A DNA stretch of 29,540 nt from Kingella pumchi (GTDB lineage Bacteria > Pseudomonadota > Gammaproteobacteria > Burkholderiales > Neisseriaceae), in contig NZ_JAKOOW010000021.1 of assembly GCF_022288825.1 (NCBI RefSeq), positions 49,595 through 79,134 on the forward strand, in the 5' to 3' direction. Every line of letters begins with the position of its first letter. Positions within the stretch are counted from its first letter, which is position 1. Positions 23,180 through 29,540 of this stretch are shown piece after piece. The position numbers were made by a program, and so were the translations under genes. The notes beneath the pieces were generated by a model. It was not told where the DNA came from and searched no databases. It saw only the letters and a program-made list of their open reading frames with translations.

Positions 23180-24220
23180 ATGACCGCCTACACCCTTTCC
23201 CAAATCGCCGCCAAGCTCGGCGGCGAAGTACGCGGCGCCGATATCAGCGTCAGCGCCGTCGCCCCTGCCGCCCGTGCCGGTGCAGACGAGATTACCTTTC
23301 TCGCCAATCCCAAATACCGCCATGAAGTCGAAGCCAGCGCCGCCGGCGCGGTGATTGTCGGCGAAAACGCCGCCGACGGCTTTGCCGGCCGCAGCCTGAT
23401 TGTCGCCCGCGATCCCTATCTCTACTTCGCGCAGGTGGCGCGGCTGTTCCATCCCGTTCAGGCTGCCCGCGCCGGCATGCATCCCACTGCTGTTGTCGAA
23501 GCGTCGGCCACCGTGCCCGCTTCCTGCGAAATCGGCGCCCATGCCTATATCGGCGCCGATACCGTGCTCGGCGAGCGCTGCCGCATCTTGGCCGGCGCGG
23601 TGGTCGAGCACGGCTGCACGCTCGGCGACGACACCGTGCTGCACCCCAATGCCGTGGTTTATTACGGCTGCACGCTGGGCGCGCGGGTGGAAATCCACAG
23701 CGGCGCGGTGATCGGCGCCGACGGCTTCGGCCTGGCATTTGCCGGCGATTCTTGGTTCAAAATTCCGCAAACCGGCGCGGTTACCCTGGGTGACGACGTC
23801 GAAATCGGTTCCAACACCAATATCGACCGCGGCGCTATGAGCGACACCACTGTCGGCCGCGGCACCAAAATCGACAACCAGGTGCAAATCGGCCACAACT
23901 GCCGCATCGGCGAGCACACCGTGATTGCCGCCAAAACCGGCATTTCCGGCAGCGTTACCGTCGGCAGCTACTGCGTGATCGGCGGCGGCGTCGGCACCGT
24001 CGGCCACATCGAAATCGCCGATAAAACCACCATCGGCGGCGGCACGTTGGTTACTCACAGCATCAGAGAAAGCGGCCTGCACATGGCCGGCATTTTCCCG
24101 ATGCAGACCCACAAAGAATGGGCGCGCAATGCCGTGCACGTGCGCCGTTTGAGCGAAATGAGCAAACGGCTCAAAAAATTGGAACAGCAAATCGCCGCGC
24201 TGGCCGGCGATCAGCCCTAG
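23180..24220 (+). CDS. lpxD: UDP-3-O-(3-hydroxyacyl)glucosamine N-acyltransferase
   Basis: Third step of lipid A synthesis, adding the second 3-hydroxyacyl chain to UDP-GlcN from acyl-ACP; cytoplasmic homotrimer; 346 residues. An N-terminal uridine-binding domain (YTLSQIAAKLGGEVRG...ITFLANPKY) is followed by the left-handed beta helix of hexapeptide repeats (about 105-300) and a C-terminal helical extension. Catalytic His is H239 in QIGHNCRIGEHTVIAAKTG. Ribosome-binding site GGAG at 23168-23171. Typical context: bamA-ompH-lpxD-fabZ-lpxA. The TAG stop is the first base-pair of a DUS hairpin. Confidence 0.96.
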   Translation: MTAYTLSQIAAKLGGEVRGADISVSAVAPAARAGADEITFLANPKYRHEVEASAAGAVIVGENAADGFAGRSLIVARDPYLYFAQVARLFHPVQAARAGMHPTAVVEASATVPASCEIGAHAYIGADTVLGERCRILAGAVVEHGCTLGDDTVLHPNAVVYYGCTLGARVEIHSGAVIGADGFGLAFAGDSWFKIPQTGAVTLGDDVEIGSNTNIDRGAMSDTTVGRGTKIDNQVQIGHNCRIGEHTVIAAKTGISGSVTVGSYCVIGGGVGTVGHIEIADKTTIGGGTLVTHSIRESGLHMAGIFPMQTHKEWARNAVHVRRLSEMSKRLKKLEQQIAALAGDQP

Positions 24221-24247
24221 TTTTCAGGCAGCCTGAAAACGGTTTTT
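24220..24247 (+). terminator. DUS palindrome with T-run after lpxD
   Basis: GTTTTCAGG (24220-24228) pairs with CCTGAAAAC (24232-24240) around CAG; five T residues follow at 24243-24247. It may partly terminate lpxD transcription before fabZ, 70 bases downstream. Confidence 0.45.
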
Positions 24248-24316
24248 GCCGCATGGGCGGCGCCCGCGCTTTCAGGCTGCCCCGTTTTCCCCATCCCCCG
24301 ATTAAGGACCCCATCC

Positions 24317-24784
24317 ATGGACATCCGTTTCCCCATCGAAGCCCGCGAGATTCAGGAACTCCTGCCGCACCGCTTTCCCTTTTTGCTGCTCGACCGCGTA
24401 ACCACCGCCGAGCCGGGCAAATCGCTGAACGCCTTTAAAAACGTCAGCTTCAACGAGCAGTTTTTCCAAGGCCACTTCCCCGAATCGCCGGTCATGCCCG
24501 GCGTACTGATTGTCGAAGCGATGGCGCAGGCCTGCGGCGTGCTCGCCGTTTTGAGCCAAGGCAACACCAAACGCAACGAAGGCGAAATCACCCTGTTTGC
24601 CGGCCTGGACGACGTGCGCTTCAAACGCCAGGTCATCCCCGGCGACCGGCTGGACTTTGAAGTCGATCTGCTCGCCCACCGGCGCGGCATCGGCAAATTC
24701 CACGCCACCGCCAAAGTGAATGGCGAGCTCGCCTGCGAAGCCACCATCATGTGCGCCCAGCGCCAGGCCAAAGCCGCCGAATAA
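24317..24784 (+). CDS. fabZ: 3-hydroxyacyl-[acyl-carrier-protein] dehydratase FabZ
   Basis: Dehydrates beta-hydroxyacyl-ACP in fatty acid elongation and competes with LpxA/LpxD for 3-hydroxyacyl-ACP, which explains its place in the lipid A cluster. 155 residues forming a hot-dog fold. The start motif IQELLPHRFPFLLLDRV, catalytic H53 in QGHFPESPVMPGVLIVEAMA and E67 are intact. Cytoplasmic. The spacer after it is one of the 52-bp direct repeats bracketing the following lipoprotein gene. Confidence 0.96.
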   Translation: MDIRFPIEAREIQELLPHRFPFLLLDRVTTAEPGKSLNAFKNVSFNEQFFQGHFPESPVMPGVLIVEAMAQACGVLAVLSQGNTKRNEGEITLFAGLDDVRFKRQVIPGDRLDFEVDLLAHRRGIGKFHATAKVNGELACEATIMCAQRQAKAAE

Positions 24785-24790
24785 GCCGCC

Positions 24791-24842
24791 GGCCGGCTTT
24801 TCAGGCTGCCTGCCCGCCGAACACGGCAAAAGCAGCCTGAAA
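24791..24842 (+). repeat. 52-bp direct repeat, left copy
   Basis: From GGCCGGCTTTTCAGG to GCAGCCTGAAA; identical to 25518-25569 except for one base (C at 24814, G in the other copy). It contains an inverted pair of DUS cores and starts just after the fabZ stop. The pair brackets the lipoprotein gene. Confidence 0.9.
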
Positions 24843-24883
24843 ACCATCCCGCCGCCATTTCGTTTTCAGAACGGGAAACCACC

Positions 24884-25513
24884 ATGAAACTTCTGCCCTG
24901 CGTACTCGCACTCACTGCCGCCGCTGTCCTTTCAGGCTGCGGTGCCGCTAAAAAATCCGAAACCGTCAGCCGCCAAGCCGCCTACCAGCCCGACACCCAG
25001 GCGCGCATCCGTCTTTACGGCGTTTCCGGCCGACAGCTTATCCGCCCCTACCGCGGCCAAAGCTGCGAGCAGTGGCGCGCCAAAGCCGGCGCCCGCGCCC
25101 ACACCCGCTTTATCAACGGCCTGCCGCGCCGCGTACGCAACCTGAGCATCGGCATGCCCGCCAGCCGCCTGAGTCTGGCCGCCGACCACGACACCGGCAT
25201 TATGAGCCGCGCCTCCTACCGCGAATTTATCGTTCCCGCCGGCAAACCGCTGGTGCTCGACGGCTCCTTCTCCTACCAGCTTCCCGCCGACCGCAGCATG
25301 GGCAGCCACGGCGGCGCCTGCCGCGTCGCCCTCAGCTTCACCCCCGAAGCCGGCCGCGACTACGAAGCCCATTTCACCGACTGCACTTTCACCGTGCTGC
25401 AACTGGCGCAAATGCCCGAAGCGCTGGCCGGCAAACCGGAAAACCCCGCCGCCCCGCGCGACGTATCGCCGGTAAACACCGAGTTCTGCCAGAAAGCGGC
25501 CACCGCGATTTAA
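24884..25513 (+). CDS. Uncharacterised lipoprotein with DUS-encoded lipobox
   Basis: 209 residues. Lipoprotein signal MKLLPCVLALTAAAVLSGC with lipobox LSGC and acylated C19; +2 is Gly, so outer-membrane sorting is expected. The lipobox codons are read from TTTCAGGCTGC, a partial DUS. The mature part contains a short variable linker (GAAKKSETVSRQAAYQPDTQ), then ARIRLYGVSGRQLIRPYRGQ, AGKPLVLDGSFSY, SHGGACRVALSFTPEAGRDY and AHFTDCTFTVLQL; three or four cysteines may pair. The VSG...GKP…F.P..G..Y pattern resembles small periplasmic beta-sandwich lipoproteins, but I do not recognise a family. It separates fabZ from lpxA, normally adjacent, and is bracketed by 52-bp direct repeats, which suggests a cassette insertion. 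Confidence 0.8.
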   Translation: MKLLPCVLALTAAAVLSGCGAAKKSETVSRQAAYQPDTQARIRLYGVSGRQLIRPYRGQSCEQWRAKAGARAHTRFINGLPRRVRNLSIGMPASRLSLAADHDTGIMSRASYREFIVPAGKPLVLDGSFSYQLPADRSMGSHGGACRVALSFTPEAGRDYEAHFTDCTFTVLQLAQMPEALAGKPENPAAPRDVSPVNTEFCQKAATAI

Positions 25514-25517
25514 GGCT

Positions 25518-25569
25518 GGCCGGCTTTTCAGGCTGCCTGCGCGCCGAACACGGCAAAAGCAGCCTGAAA
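25518..25569 (+). repeat. 52-bp direct repeat, right copy
   Basis: 51 of 52 bases agree with 24791-24842. It starts 4 bases after the lipoprotein stop. The distance between copies is 727 bp, equal to the lipoprotein gene plus one spacer. Confidence 0.9.
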
Positions 25570-25613
25570 GCCGCCGCCGCCCGATGCTCTTTGGGCAGCC
25601 TGAAAGGAAAACC

Positions 25614-26390
25614 ATGACCCTGATCCACCCCACCGCCCTTATCGACCCCAAAGCCGAGCTGGATTCCAGCGTCAAAGTCGGCGCCTACACCGTTATCGGG
25701 CCGCACGTGAAAATCGGCGCGGGCAGCGAAATCGCCCACCACGTTTCCATCGAAGGCCACACCGAAATCGGCGAAAACAACCGCATTTTCCAATTCGCCA
25801 GCCTCGGCGCCGAGCCGCAGGACAAAAAATACAAAGGCGAGCCCACCCGCCTGATTATCGGCAAGGGCAACACCATCCGCGAATTCACCACCTTCAATCT
25901 CGGCACCGTAACCGGCATCGGCGAAACCCGCATCGGCGACGATAACTGGATTATGGCCTACTGCCACCTTGCCCACGACTGCGTGGTCGGCAGCCACACC
26001 ATCTTCGCCAACAACGCCAGCCTGGCCGGCCATGTAGAAATCGGCGACTACGCCGTGCTCGGCGGCTACACGCTGGTTTTCCAGTTTTGCCGCATCGGCG
26101 ATTACGCGATGACCGCCTTCGCCGCCGGCGTGCACAAAGACGTGCCGCCCTACTTTATGGCCGCCGGCTACCGCGCCGAACCGGCTGGGCTCAACAGCGA
26201 AGGCATGCGCCGCAACGGCTTTAGCGCCGAACAAATCGCCCGCGTGAAAGACGCCTACCGCCTGCTCTACCGCGACGGCCTGCCGCTGGACGAAGCCAAA
26301 GCGCAAATCGCCGCCGCCGCCGAAAACACCCCCGAATTGGCGGTGCTGCACCGCTTTCTTGCCGCCTCGCAGCGCGGCATCATCCGCTAA
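25614..26390 (+). CDS. lpxA: UDP-N-acetylglucosamine acyltransferase
   Basis: First step of lipid A synthesis: transfer of a 3-hydroxyacyl chain from ACP to the 3-OH of UDP-GlcNAc; cytoplasmic trimer; 258 residues. ATG 25614 follows GAAAGGAAAACC; an upstream in-frame ATG at 25584 would read through a DUS and lacks the family's start, LIHPTALIDPKAEL. The left-handed beta helix of hexapeptides is followed by the helical C-terminus ending FLAASQRGIIR. The catalytic histidine is H121 in CHLAHDCVVGSHTIFANN (equivalent to E. coli H125), with H118 nearby. lpxB is not in the window. Confidence 0.96.
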   Translation: MTLIHPTALIDPKAELDSSVKVGAYTVIGPHVKIGAGSEIAHHVSIEGHTEIGENNRIFQFASLGAEPQDKKYKGEPTRLIIGKGNTIREFTTFNLGTVTGIGETRIGDDNWIMAYCHLAHDCVVGSHTIFANNASLAGHVEIGDYAVLGGYTLVFQFCRIGDYAMTAFAAGVHKDVPPYFMAAGYRAEPAGLNSEGMRRNGFSAEQIARVKDAYRLLYRDGLPLDEAKAQIAAAAENTPELAVLHRFLAASQRGIIR

Positions 26391-26479
26391 ACCCCAACAA
26401 CAACATCAGGCAGCCTGAAAGCGAAGTGGAATTGCGAAGCCGAAACCTTTTCAGGCTGCCTCAAACAAAGGAAATCCCC

Positions 26480-28600
26480 ATGCAAAGACGCTGTTTTCTC
26501 CAACTGGGTCTGTTCGGCGCGGCCGCCGCTCTGCTGCCGACCCGCCTGTTCGCCGCATCCGACGCTTTAAAGCTGCCCGCCGAGCTGCAAAACAACCCGC
26601 TGCTCACTTTCGACAAACTGCCCGATTTTGCCGCCATCCGCCCCGAACACATCGTGCCGGCGGTGGATTTTCTGCTGCAAAAAAGCCGCGAAACGGTGGA
26701 AGCAGTCAGCAGGCAGCCTGAAATCTCGTGGGAAAACTTCTACCTGCCCCTGCAGGACATCGGCGCCAAACTGGATTACGCATGGGGCATCGCCGACCAT
26801 CTCAACAGTATGGCCAGCTCCGACGAACTGCGCAAAGCCTACGAAAGCGCCGAAGGCAAACTCAGCGAATACGGCTCGTGGTACGGCCAGCACCAGGGGC
26901 TGTACCGCGCCTTTGAAAAATTGCGTACCCAGCCGGAATTTACCCGCTATTCCGACGCGCAAAAAGCGGCTATCGAACACGCGCTGCGCGATTTCAAACT
27001 CTCCGGCGTCGCCCTGCCGACGGCGAAGAAAAAACAGTTTGCCGACATCAGCCGCCGCCTGAGCGAGTTGCAGACGAAGTTCGGCAACAACGTGCTCGAT
27101 TCGGTCAAGCACTGGGAAAAAACCATCAGCGACAAAGCCGATGTGGACGGCCTGCCCGAGCATGCACTCGCCGCTGCCGCCGAATCGGCCAAAAGCAAGG
27201 AGCAAAGCGGCTACCGCTTCACGCTGGACTACGCCCCCTACGCCGCCATCATGACCTACTGCCGCAACCGCAGCCTGCGCGCCGAGTTCTACCGCGCCTA
27301 CGCCCGCCGCGCTGCTGGCGGCAAATGGGACAACACGCCGGTGATCAACGAAATTCTCAAGCTGCGGCTGCAAAAAGCGCGGCTGCTGGGCTACCGCAGC
27401 TACGCCGAATACGCGCTCGCCACCCGCATGGCCGAAACGCCGCAGCAGGTTTTGGGCTTTCTCAACGGCTTAAAGCAGCAAAGCCACAAACAGCTGCTCA
27501 AGGAAACCGACGAGCTGCGCCGCTACGCGCGCGAAACAGACGGCCTGCAAAAGCTCGAACCGTGGGACGTGGCCTATTACGCCGAAAAACAGAAAACCGA
27601 GCGCTACGCCGTCGATAAAGAAAGCCTGCGCCCGTATTTCCCGCTGGAAAAAGTGCTCTCCGGCCTGTTTGCCGTCGCCCAACGCCTGTACGGCATCAGC
27701 GTGCGCGAGAAAAAAGGCGTGCCGGTTTGGCATCCCGAAGTGCGCTTTTTTGAGATTTACGACGAAAACAAGCGCCACACCGCCTCGTTCTACCTCGACC
27801 TGTTCGCCCGCGAAAACAAACGCGGCGGCGCCTGGCAGTTCGGCTGGCAGAGCCGCTACAAACAGGCCGACGGCAGCCTGAAAAAACCGGTGTCCTTTAT
27901 CGTCTGCAATTTTGGCAAGTCCGCCGGCGATACCGACCTGCTGCTGCACGACGAAGCCGTTACCCTGTTCCACGAATTCGGCCACGGCCTGCACCAGATG
28001 CTCAGCGTGATCGACGTGGCCGCCGTATCCGGCATCAACGGCGTGCCGTGGGATGCCGTCGAATTCCCCAGCCAGATGCTGGAAAACTGGATGTGGAACA
28101 AAGAAGTGCTGCCGCTGGTATCCGGCCACTACCAAAGCGGCGAAGCGCTGCCTGCCAAACTGATCGACGGCCTGATCGCCGCCAAACACTACCTCGCCGC
28201 CCGCACCCTCAGCCGTCAGCTCGAACTGGCGCTGACCGACTTCCGCCTCTACCACGAATACCGCGGCCAGGCCGGCCTGATCGACAAAATCCGCCGCGAA
28301 GTCCAAACCGGCTCGCCGCTGCCCGAACCGGACTGGGTACGCCGCACCCACTCCTTCAGCCACATTTTCAACGGCGGCTACGCCGCAGGCTATTACAGCT
28401 ATCTGTGGGCGGAGGTGCTGGCGGCCGACGGCTACTCTTATTTTGAAGAACACGGCGTACTCAACCGCCAGGCCGGCGAACACTTCCTGAAAAACTTCCT
28501 CTCGCAAGGCGGCTCGCGCAATGTCGCCCAAATGTACCGGCACTTCCGCGGCCGCAACCCCGAAATCGGCGCCCTGCTCAAATCCTACGGCATCAGCTGA
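26480..28600 (+). CDS. M3-family oligopeptidase with Tat-like signal peptide
   Basis: Zinc metallopeptidase of the thimet/oligopeptidase A family, 706 residues. ATG 26480 follows AAAGGA. The N-terminus, MQRRCFLQLGLFGAAAALLP then TRLFAAS, fits a twin-arginine signal (RRxFLxL) with a hydrophobic stretch and an AxA-like cleavage site; relatives such as OpdA/PrlC are cytoplasmic and lack this. The M3 zinc site is intact: H498-E-F-G-H502 in TLFHEFGHGLHQML and third ligand E528 in VEFPSQMLENW; the substrate-side FNGGYAAGYYSYLWAEVLAAD region near the C-terminus is also conserved. It would degrade short peptides, perhaps in the periplasm. DUS copies within the gene (26711-26722, and GSLK near 27872) are translated. 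A hairpin of DUS repeats follows the stop. Confidence 0.92.
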   Translation: MQRRCFLQLGLFGAAAALLPTRLFAASDALKLPAELQNNPLLTFDKLPDFAAIRPEHIVPAVDFLLQKSRETVEAVSRQPEISWENFYLPLQDIGAKLDYAWGIADHLNSMASSDELRKAYESAEGKLSEYGSWYGQHQGLYRAFEKLRTQPEFTRYSDAQKAAIEHALRDFKLSGVALPTAKKKQFADISRRLSELQTKFGNNVLDSVKHWEKTISDKADVDGLPEHALAAAAESAKSKEQSGYRFTLDYAPYAAIMTYCRNRSLRAEFYRAYARRAAGGKWDNTPVINEILKLRLQKARLLGYRSYAEYALATRMAETPQQVLGFLNGLKQQSHKQLLKETDELRRYARETDGLQKLEPWDVAYYAEKQKTERYAVDKESLRPYFPLEKVLSGLFAVAQRLYGISVREKKGVPVWHPEVRFFEIYDENKRHTASFYLDLFARENKRGGAWQFGWQSRYKQADGSLKKPVSFIVCNFGKSAGDTDLLLHDEAVTLFHEFGHGLHQMLSVIDVAAVSGINGVPWDAVEFPSQMLENWMWNKEVLPLVSGHYQSGEALPAKLIDGLIAAKHYLAARTLSRQLELALTDFRLYHEYRGQAGLIDKIRREVQTGSPLPEPDWVRRTHSFSHIFNGGYAAGYYSYLWAEVLAADGYSYFEEHGVLNRQAGEHFLKNFLSQGGSRNVAQMYRHFRGRNPEIGALLKSYGIS

Positions 28601-28604
28601 CGCT

Positions 28605-28636
28605 TTCAGGCTGCCTGCATGCCAAGGCAGCCTGAA
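28605..28636. terminator. Inverted DUS pair after the M3 peptidase gene
   Basis: TTCAGGCTGCCT (28605-28616) and AGGCAGCCTGAA (28625-28636) form a perfect 12-bp stem with an 8-nt loop, five bases after the stop. Likely the end of the transcript. Confidence 0.5.
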
Positions 28637-28702
28637 GGTTGGCACAACAATGGCTGTAATTAGGCGCATCCGCCATCCGCAAACCCGAATAAGGACGACA
28701 CC

Positions 28703-28990
28703 ATGATCAAACAGTTTGAAATCAACAACCACACCGCCAAACAGCTGCAAAACCACTTGGCCGAACGCGGCCTGACCCTTGCCGCCGCCATGGCCGACGA
28801 AACCGAAAACAAAGCGCTGGCCGCCGTTTTGCATGCCGGCTTCCCGATTTTGGTGCGCAAAATGTACAGCTTGGAAAAATTCGCCGCCTTCTTTTGGGAA
28901 AAACGCGAATTTCTCGAAAGCCACATCCAATCCCGCATCGACGCCGCGATAAAAGCCGCCGAAAAAGCCGCCGCCAAAAAGCAAAAATAA
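28703..28990 (+). CDS. Uncharacterised 95-aa cytoplasmic protein
   Basis: 95 residues, mainly helical, no signal peptide or membrane segment. AAGGACG precedes the ATG. The body (KQFEINNHTAKQLQNHLAER, AAVLHAGFPILVRKMYSLEK, FAAFFWEKREFLESHIQSRI) ends in a Lys/Ala repeat tail (AAIKAAEKAAAKKQK) that could be a charged helix or a nucleic-acid-binding tail. I recognise no family. It is isolated by a hairpin on the left and by the tRNA gene on the right. Codon usage matches neighbouring genes, so it is probably a real gene. Confidence 0.7.
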   Translation: MIKQFEINNHTAKQLQNHLAERGLTLAAAMADETENKALAAVLHAGFPILVRKMYSLEKFAAFFWEKREFLESHIQSRIDAAIKAAEKAAAKKQK

Positions 28991-29083
28991 GCCCCGCCGG
29001 CCGCAGCTGGCCACCGCACGGAAAATAAATCCAATATTTTTCAAACCGGTGTTAAAAAAGCAGACAAAAACCCGCGCCAAGCA

Positions 29084-29113
29084 TTGACAGCACAGCGTCT
29101 GCCTAACTATAAT
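29084..29113 (+). promoter_or_regulatory. Sigma-70 promoter of tRNA-Lys
   Basis: Perfect TTGACA (29084-29089) and perfect TATAAT (29108-29113) with an 18-base spacer, 12 bases before the tRNA 5' end. It is the best promoter in the window and fits strong expression of a stable RNA. Confidence 0.9.
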
Positions 29114-29125
29114 CTCGTTTTCTTT

Positions 29126-29201
29126 GGGTCGTTAGCTCAGCTGGTAGAGCAGCGGACTTTTAATCCGTTGGTCGAGCGTTCGAATCGCTCACGACCCACC
29201 A
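29126..29201 (+). tRNA. tRNA-Lys (anticodon UUU)
   Basis: 76 nt including an encoded CCA end (29199-29201). The acceptor stem GGGTCGT pairs with ACGACCC (29191-29197); the D-arm GCTC...GAGC, the anticodon stem GCGGA/TCCGT with loop CTTTTAA (29157-29163, anticodon 29159-29161) and the T-arm with TTCGAAT are all intact. The sequence is close to E. coli tRNA-Lys. Reads AAA and AAG codons. Confidence 0.98.
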
Positions 29202-29208
29202 AAGTTTC

Positions 29209-29238
29209 AAAAGCTCAAACTTCCGTTTGAGCTTTTTT
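29209..29238 (+). terminator. Intrinsic terminator of tRNA-Lys
   Basis: A 12-bp perfect stem (29209-29220 with 29225-29236, arm AAAAGCTCAAAC) with a TTCC loop and T-run at 29233-29238, seven bases after the tRNA. It works in principle in both directions because the left arm starts with four A residues. Confidence 0.9.
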
Positions 29239-29272
29239 CTTATGCCTGCTCCAAAACGCCCAACGGCAGAAA

Positions 29273-29289
29273 ATGACGATATTCGTCAT
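29273..29289. repeat. Perfect inverted repeat ATGACGA-TAT-TCGTCAT
   Basis: Seven-base arms around TAT in the spacer after tRNA-Lys. It could be an operator or chance; no gene starts next to it in this window. Confidence 0.4.
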
Positions 29290-29366
29290 GCTGCCCGCAC
29301 CGCGCAAACCATCGGCAGCCTGAAAACCCATCGGAAAACCGGATACCCATATCCGGCCTGCGGGGT

Positions 29367-29396
29367 TTTCAGGCTGCCTTTGCAGGCAGCCTGAAA
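29367..29396 (-). terminator. Inverted DUS pair after the right-edge gene
   Basis: TTTCAGGCTGCCT (29367-29379) and AGGCAGCCTGAAA (29384-29396) form a perfect 13-bp stem with a TTGC loop, 15 bases past the stop of the minus-strand gene. A second hairpin, CCGGATA-CCCA-TATCCGG (29339-29356), lies beyond it. Confidence 0.55.
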
Positions 29397-29410
29397 TACG
29401 GAGAACAAGC

Positions 29411-29540
29411 CTAATCGTGCCGGCATTGCTCGTAGATTTTGTTTTGGGGATAGGTATCGTGTCCGGTTGGATACCAGCCTTTCTTGCGCACGCAGGCATC
29501 TTGCTCACTGTCTCCGCCGCCAATCGGGTCATAGCCGCAG
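29411..29540 (-). CDS. C-terminal fragment of an uncharacterised Cys-containing protein
   Basis: The window edge cuts this gene; 42 codons and a TAG stop (29411-29413) are visible on the minus strand. The visible part reads CGYDPIGGGDSEQDACVRKK followed by GWYPTGHDTYPQNKIYEQCR and HD. Three cysteines and many polar/aromatic residues suggest a secreted or periplasmic protein stabilised by disulfides, but the N-terminus is outside the window. I do not recognise the family. The terminator-like DUS hairpin just downstream, and the absence of a stop for 42 codons with sensible composition, support it as a real gene end. Confidence 0.55.
   Translation of the reverse strand, partial: CGYDPIGGGDSEQDACVRKKGWYPTGHDTYPQNKIYEQCRHD

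Noticed and set aside
27470..29080. 536-codon minus-strand open frame over the M3 peptidase and the 95-aa gene
   Set aside because: Antisense shadow; the plus strand has the intact HEFGH zinc site and a second gene with a ribosome-binding site.
29215..29532. Minus-strand frame of 105 codons at the right edge
   Set aside because: It runs through the DUS hairpins and the tRNA terminator; the adjacent frame ending at 29411 has more protein-like composition and a terminator directly after its stop.

Overview
The window looks like a chromosomal segment of a GC-rich member of the Neisseriaceae. Three things support this: (i) dozens of copies, on both strands, of the 12-mer AGGCAGCCTGAA or its complement, a neisserial DNA uptake sequence (DUS) dialect that I recall as the Kingella-type 'AG-kingDUS'; (ii) a neisserial-type trimeric porin; (iii) the gene order frr-uppS-cdsA-dxr-rseP-bamA-ompH-lpxD-fabZ-lpxA, which is the order I know from Neisseria. 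I do not commit to a genus or species.

Layout. Bases 1-6300 are on the minus strand: a porin with a long AT-rich leader, dsbD (thiol reductant transport to the periplasm) and leuS. From about 6390 the plus strand takes over: a candidate zinc-regulated leader with a perfect DUS-hairpin terminator, a 35-codon membrane ORF overlapping an orphan ZnuC-type metal ABC ATPase, then a TonB-dependent siderophore-type receptor and an SbmA/YddA-type ABC exporter/importer. A DUF4298-like gene precedes the large envelope-biogenesis block (12203-26390): ribosome recycling, undecaprenyl-PP synthesis, CDP-diacylglycerol synthesis, MEP isoprenoid pathway, site-2 protease, BAM complex, periplasmic chaperone and the lipid A acyl-transfer steps. 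Four genes that I do not expect in this block are inserted into it: an FmdE-like protein (uppS/cdsA), a lipoprotein plus a small membrane protein (cdsA/dxr), and a second lipoprotein (fabZ/lpxA). The last one is bracketed by 52-bp direct repeats. Downstream are an M3 oligopeptidase with a Tat-like export signal, a 95-aa unknown protein, tRNA-Lys(UUU) with a near-consensus promoter and strong terminator, and the C-terminal end of a Cys-containing minus-strand protein cut by the window edge.

Most gaps are occupied by DUS copies, usually as inverted pairs that form terminator-like hairpins. Some sit in unexpected places: between a promoter and its gene (6431-6493), in the leader of the TonB receptor (7522-7562), over stop codons (dxr, the ABC transporter, the receptor), and over a lipobox (24930-24940). 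The most promising unusual items are the zinc-regulated attenuator-like leader with its small membrane ORF, the repeat-bracketed lipoprotein cassette, and a roughly 40-residue insertion in a BamA POTRA domain. I saw no phage, transposase, CRISPR array or defence locus.
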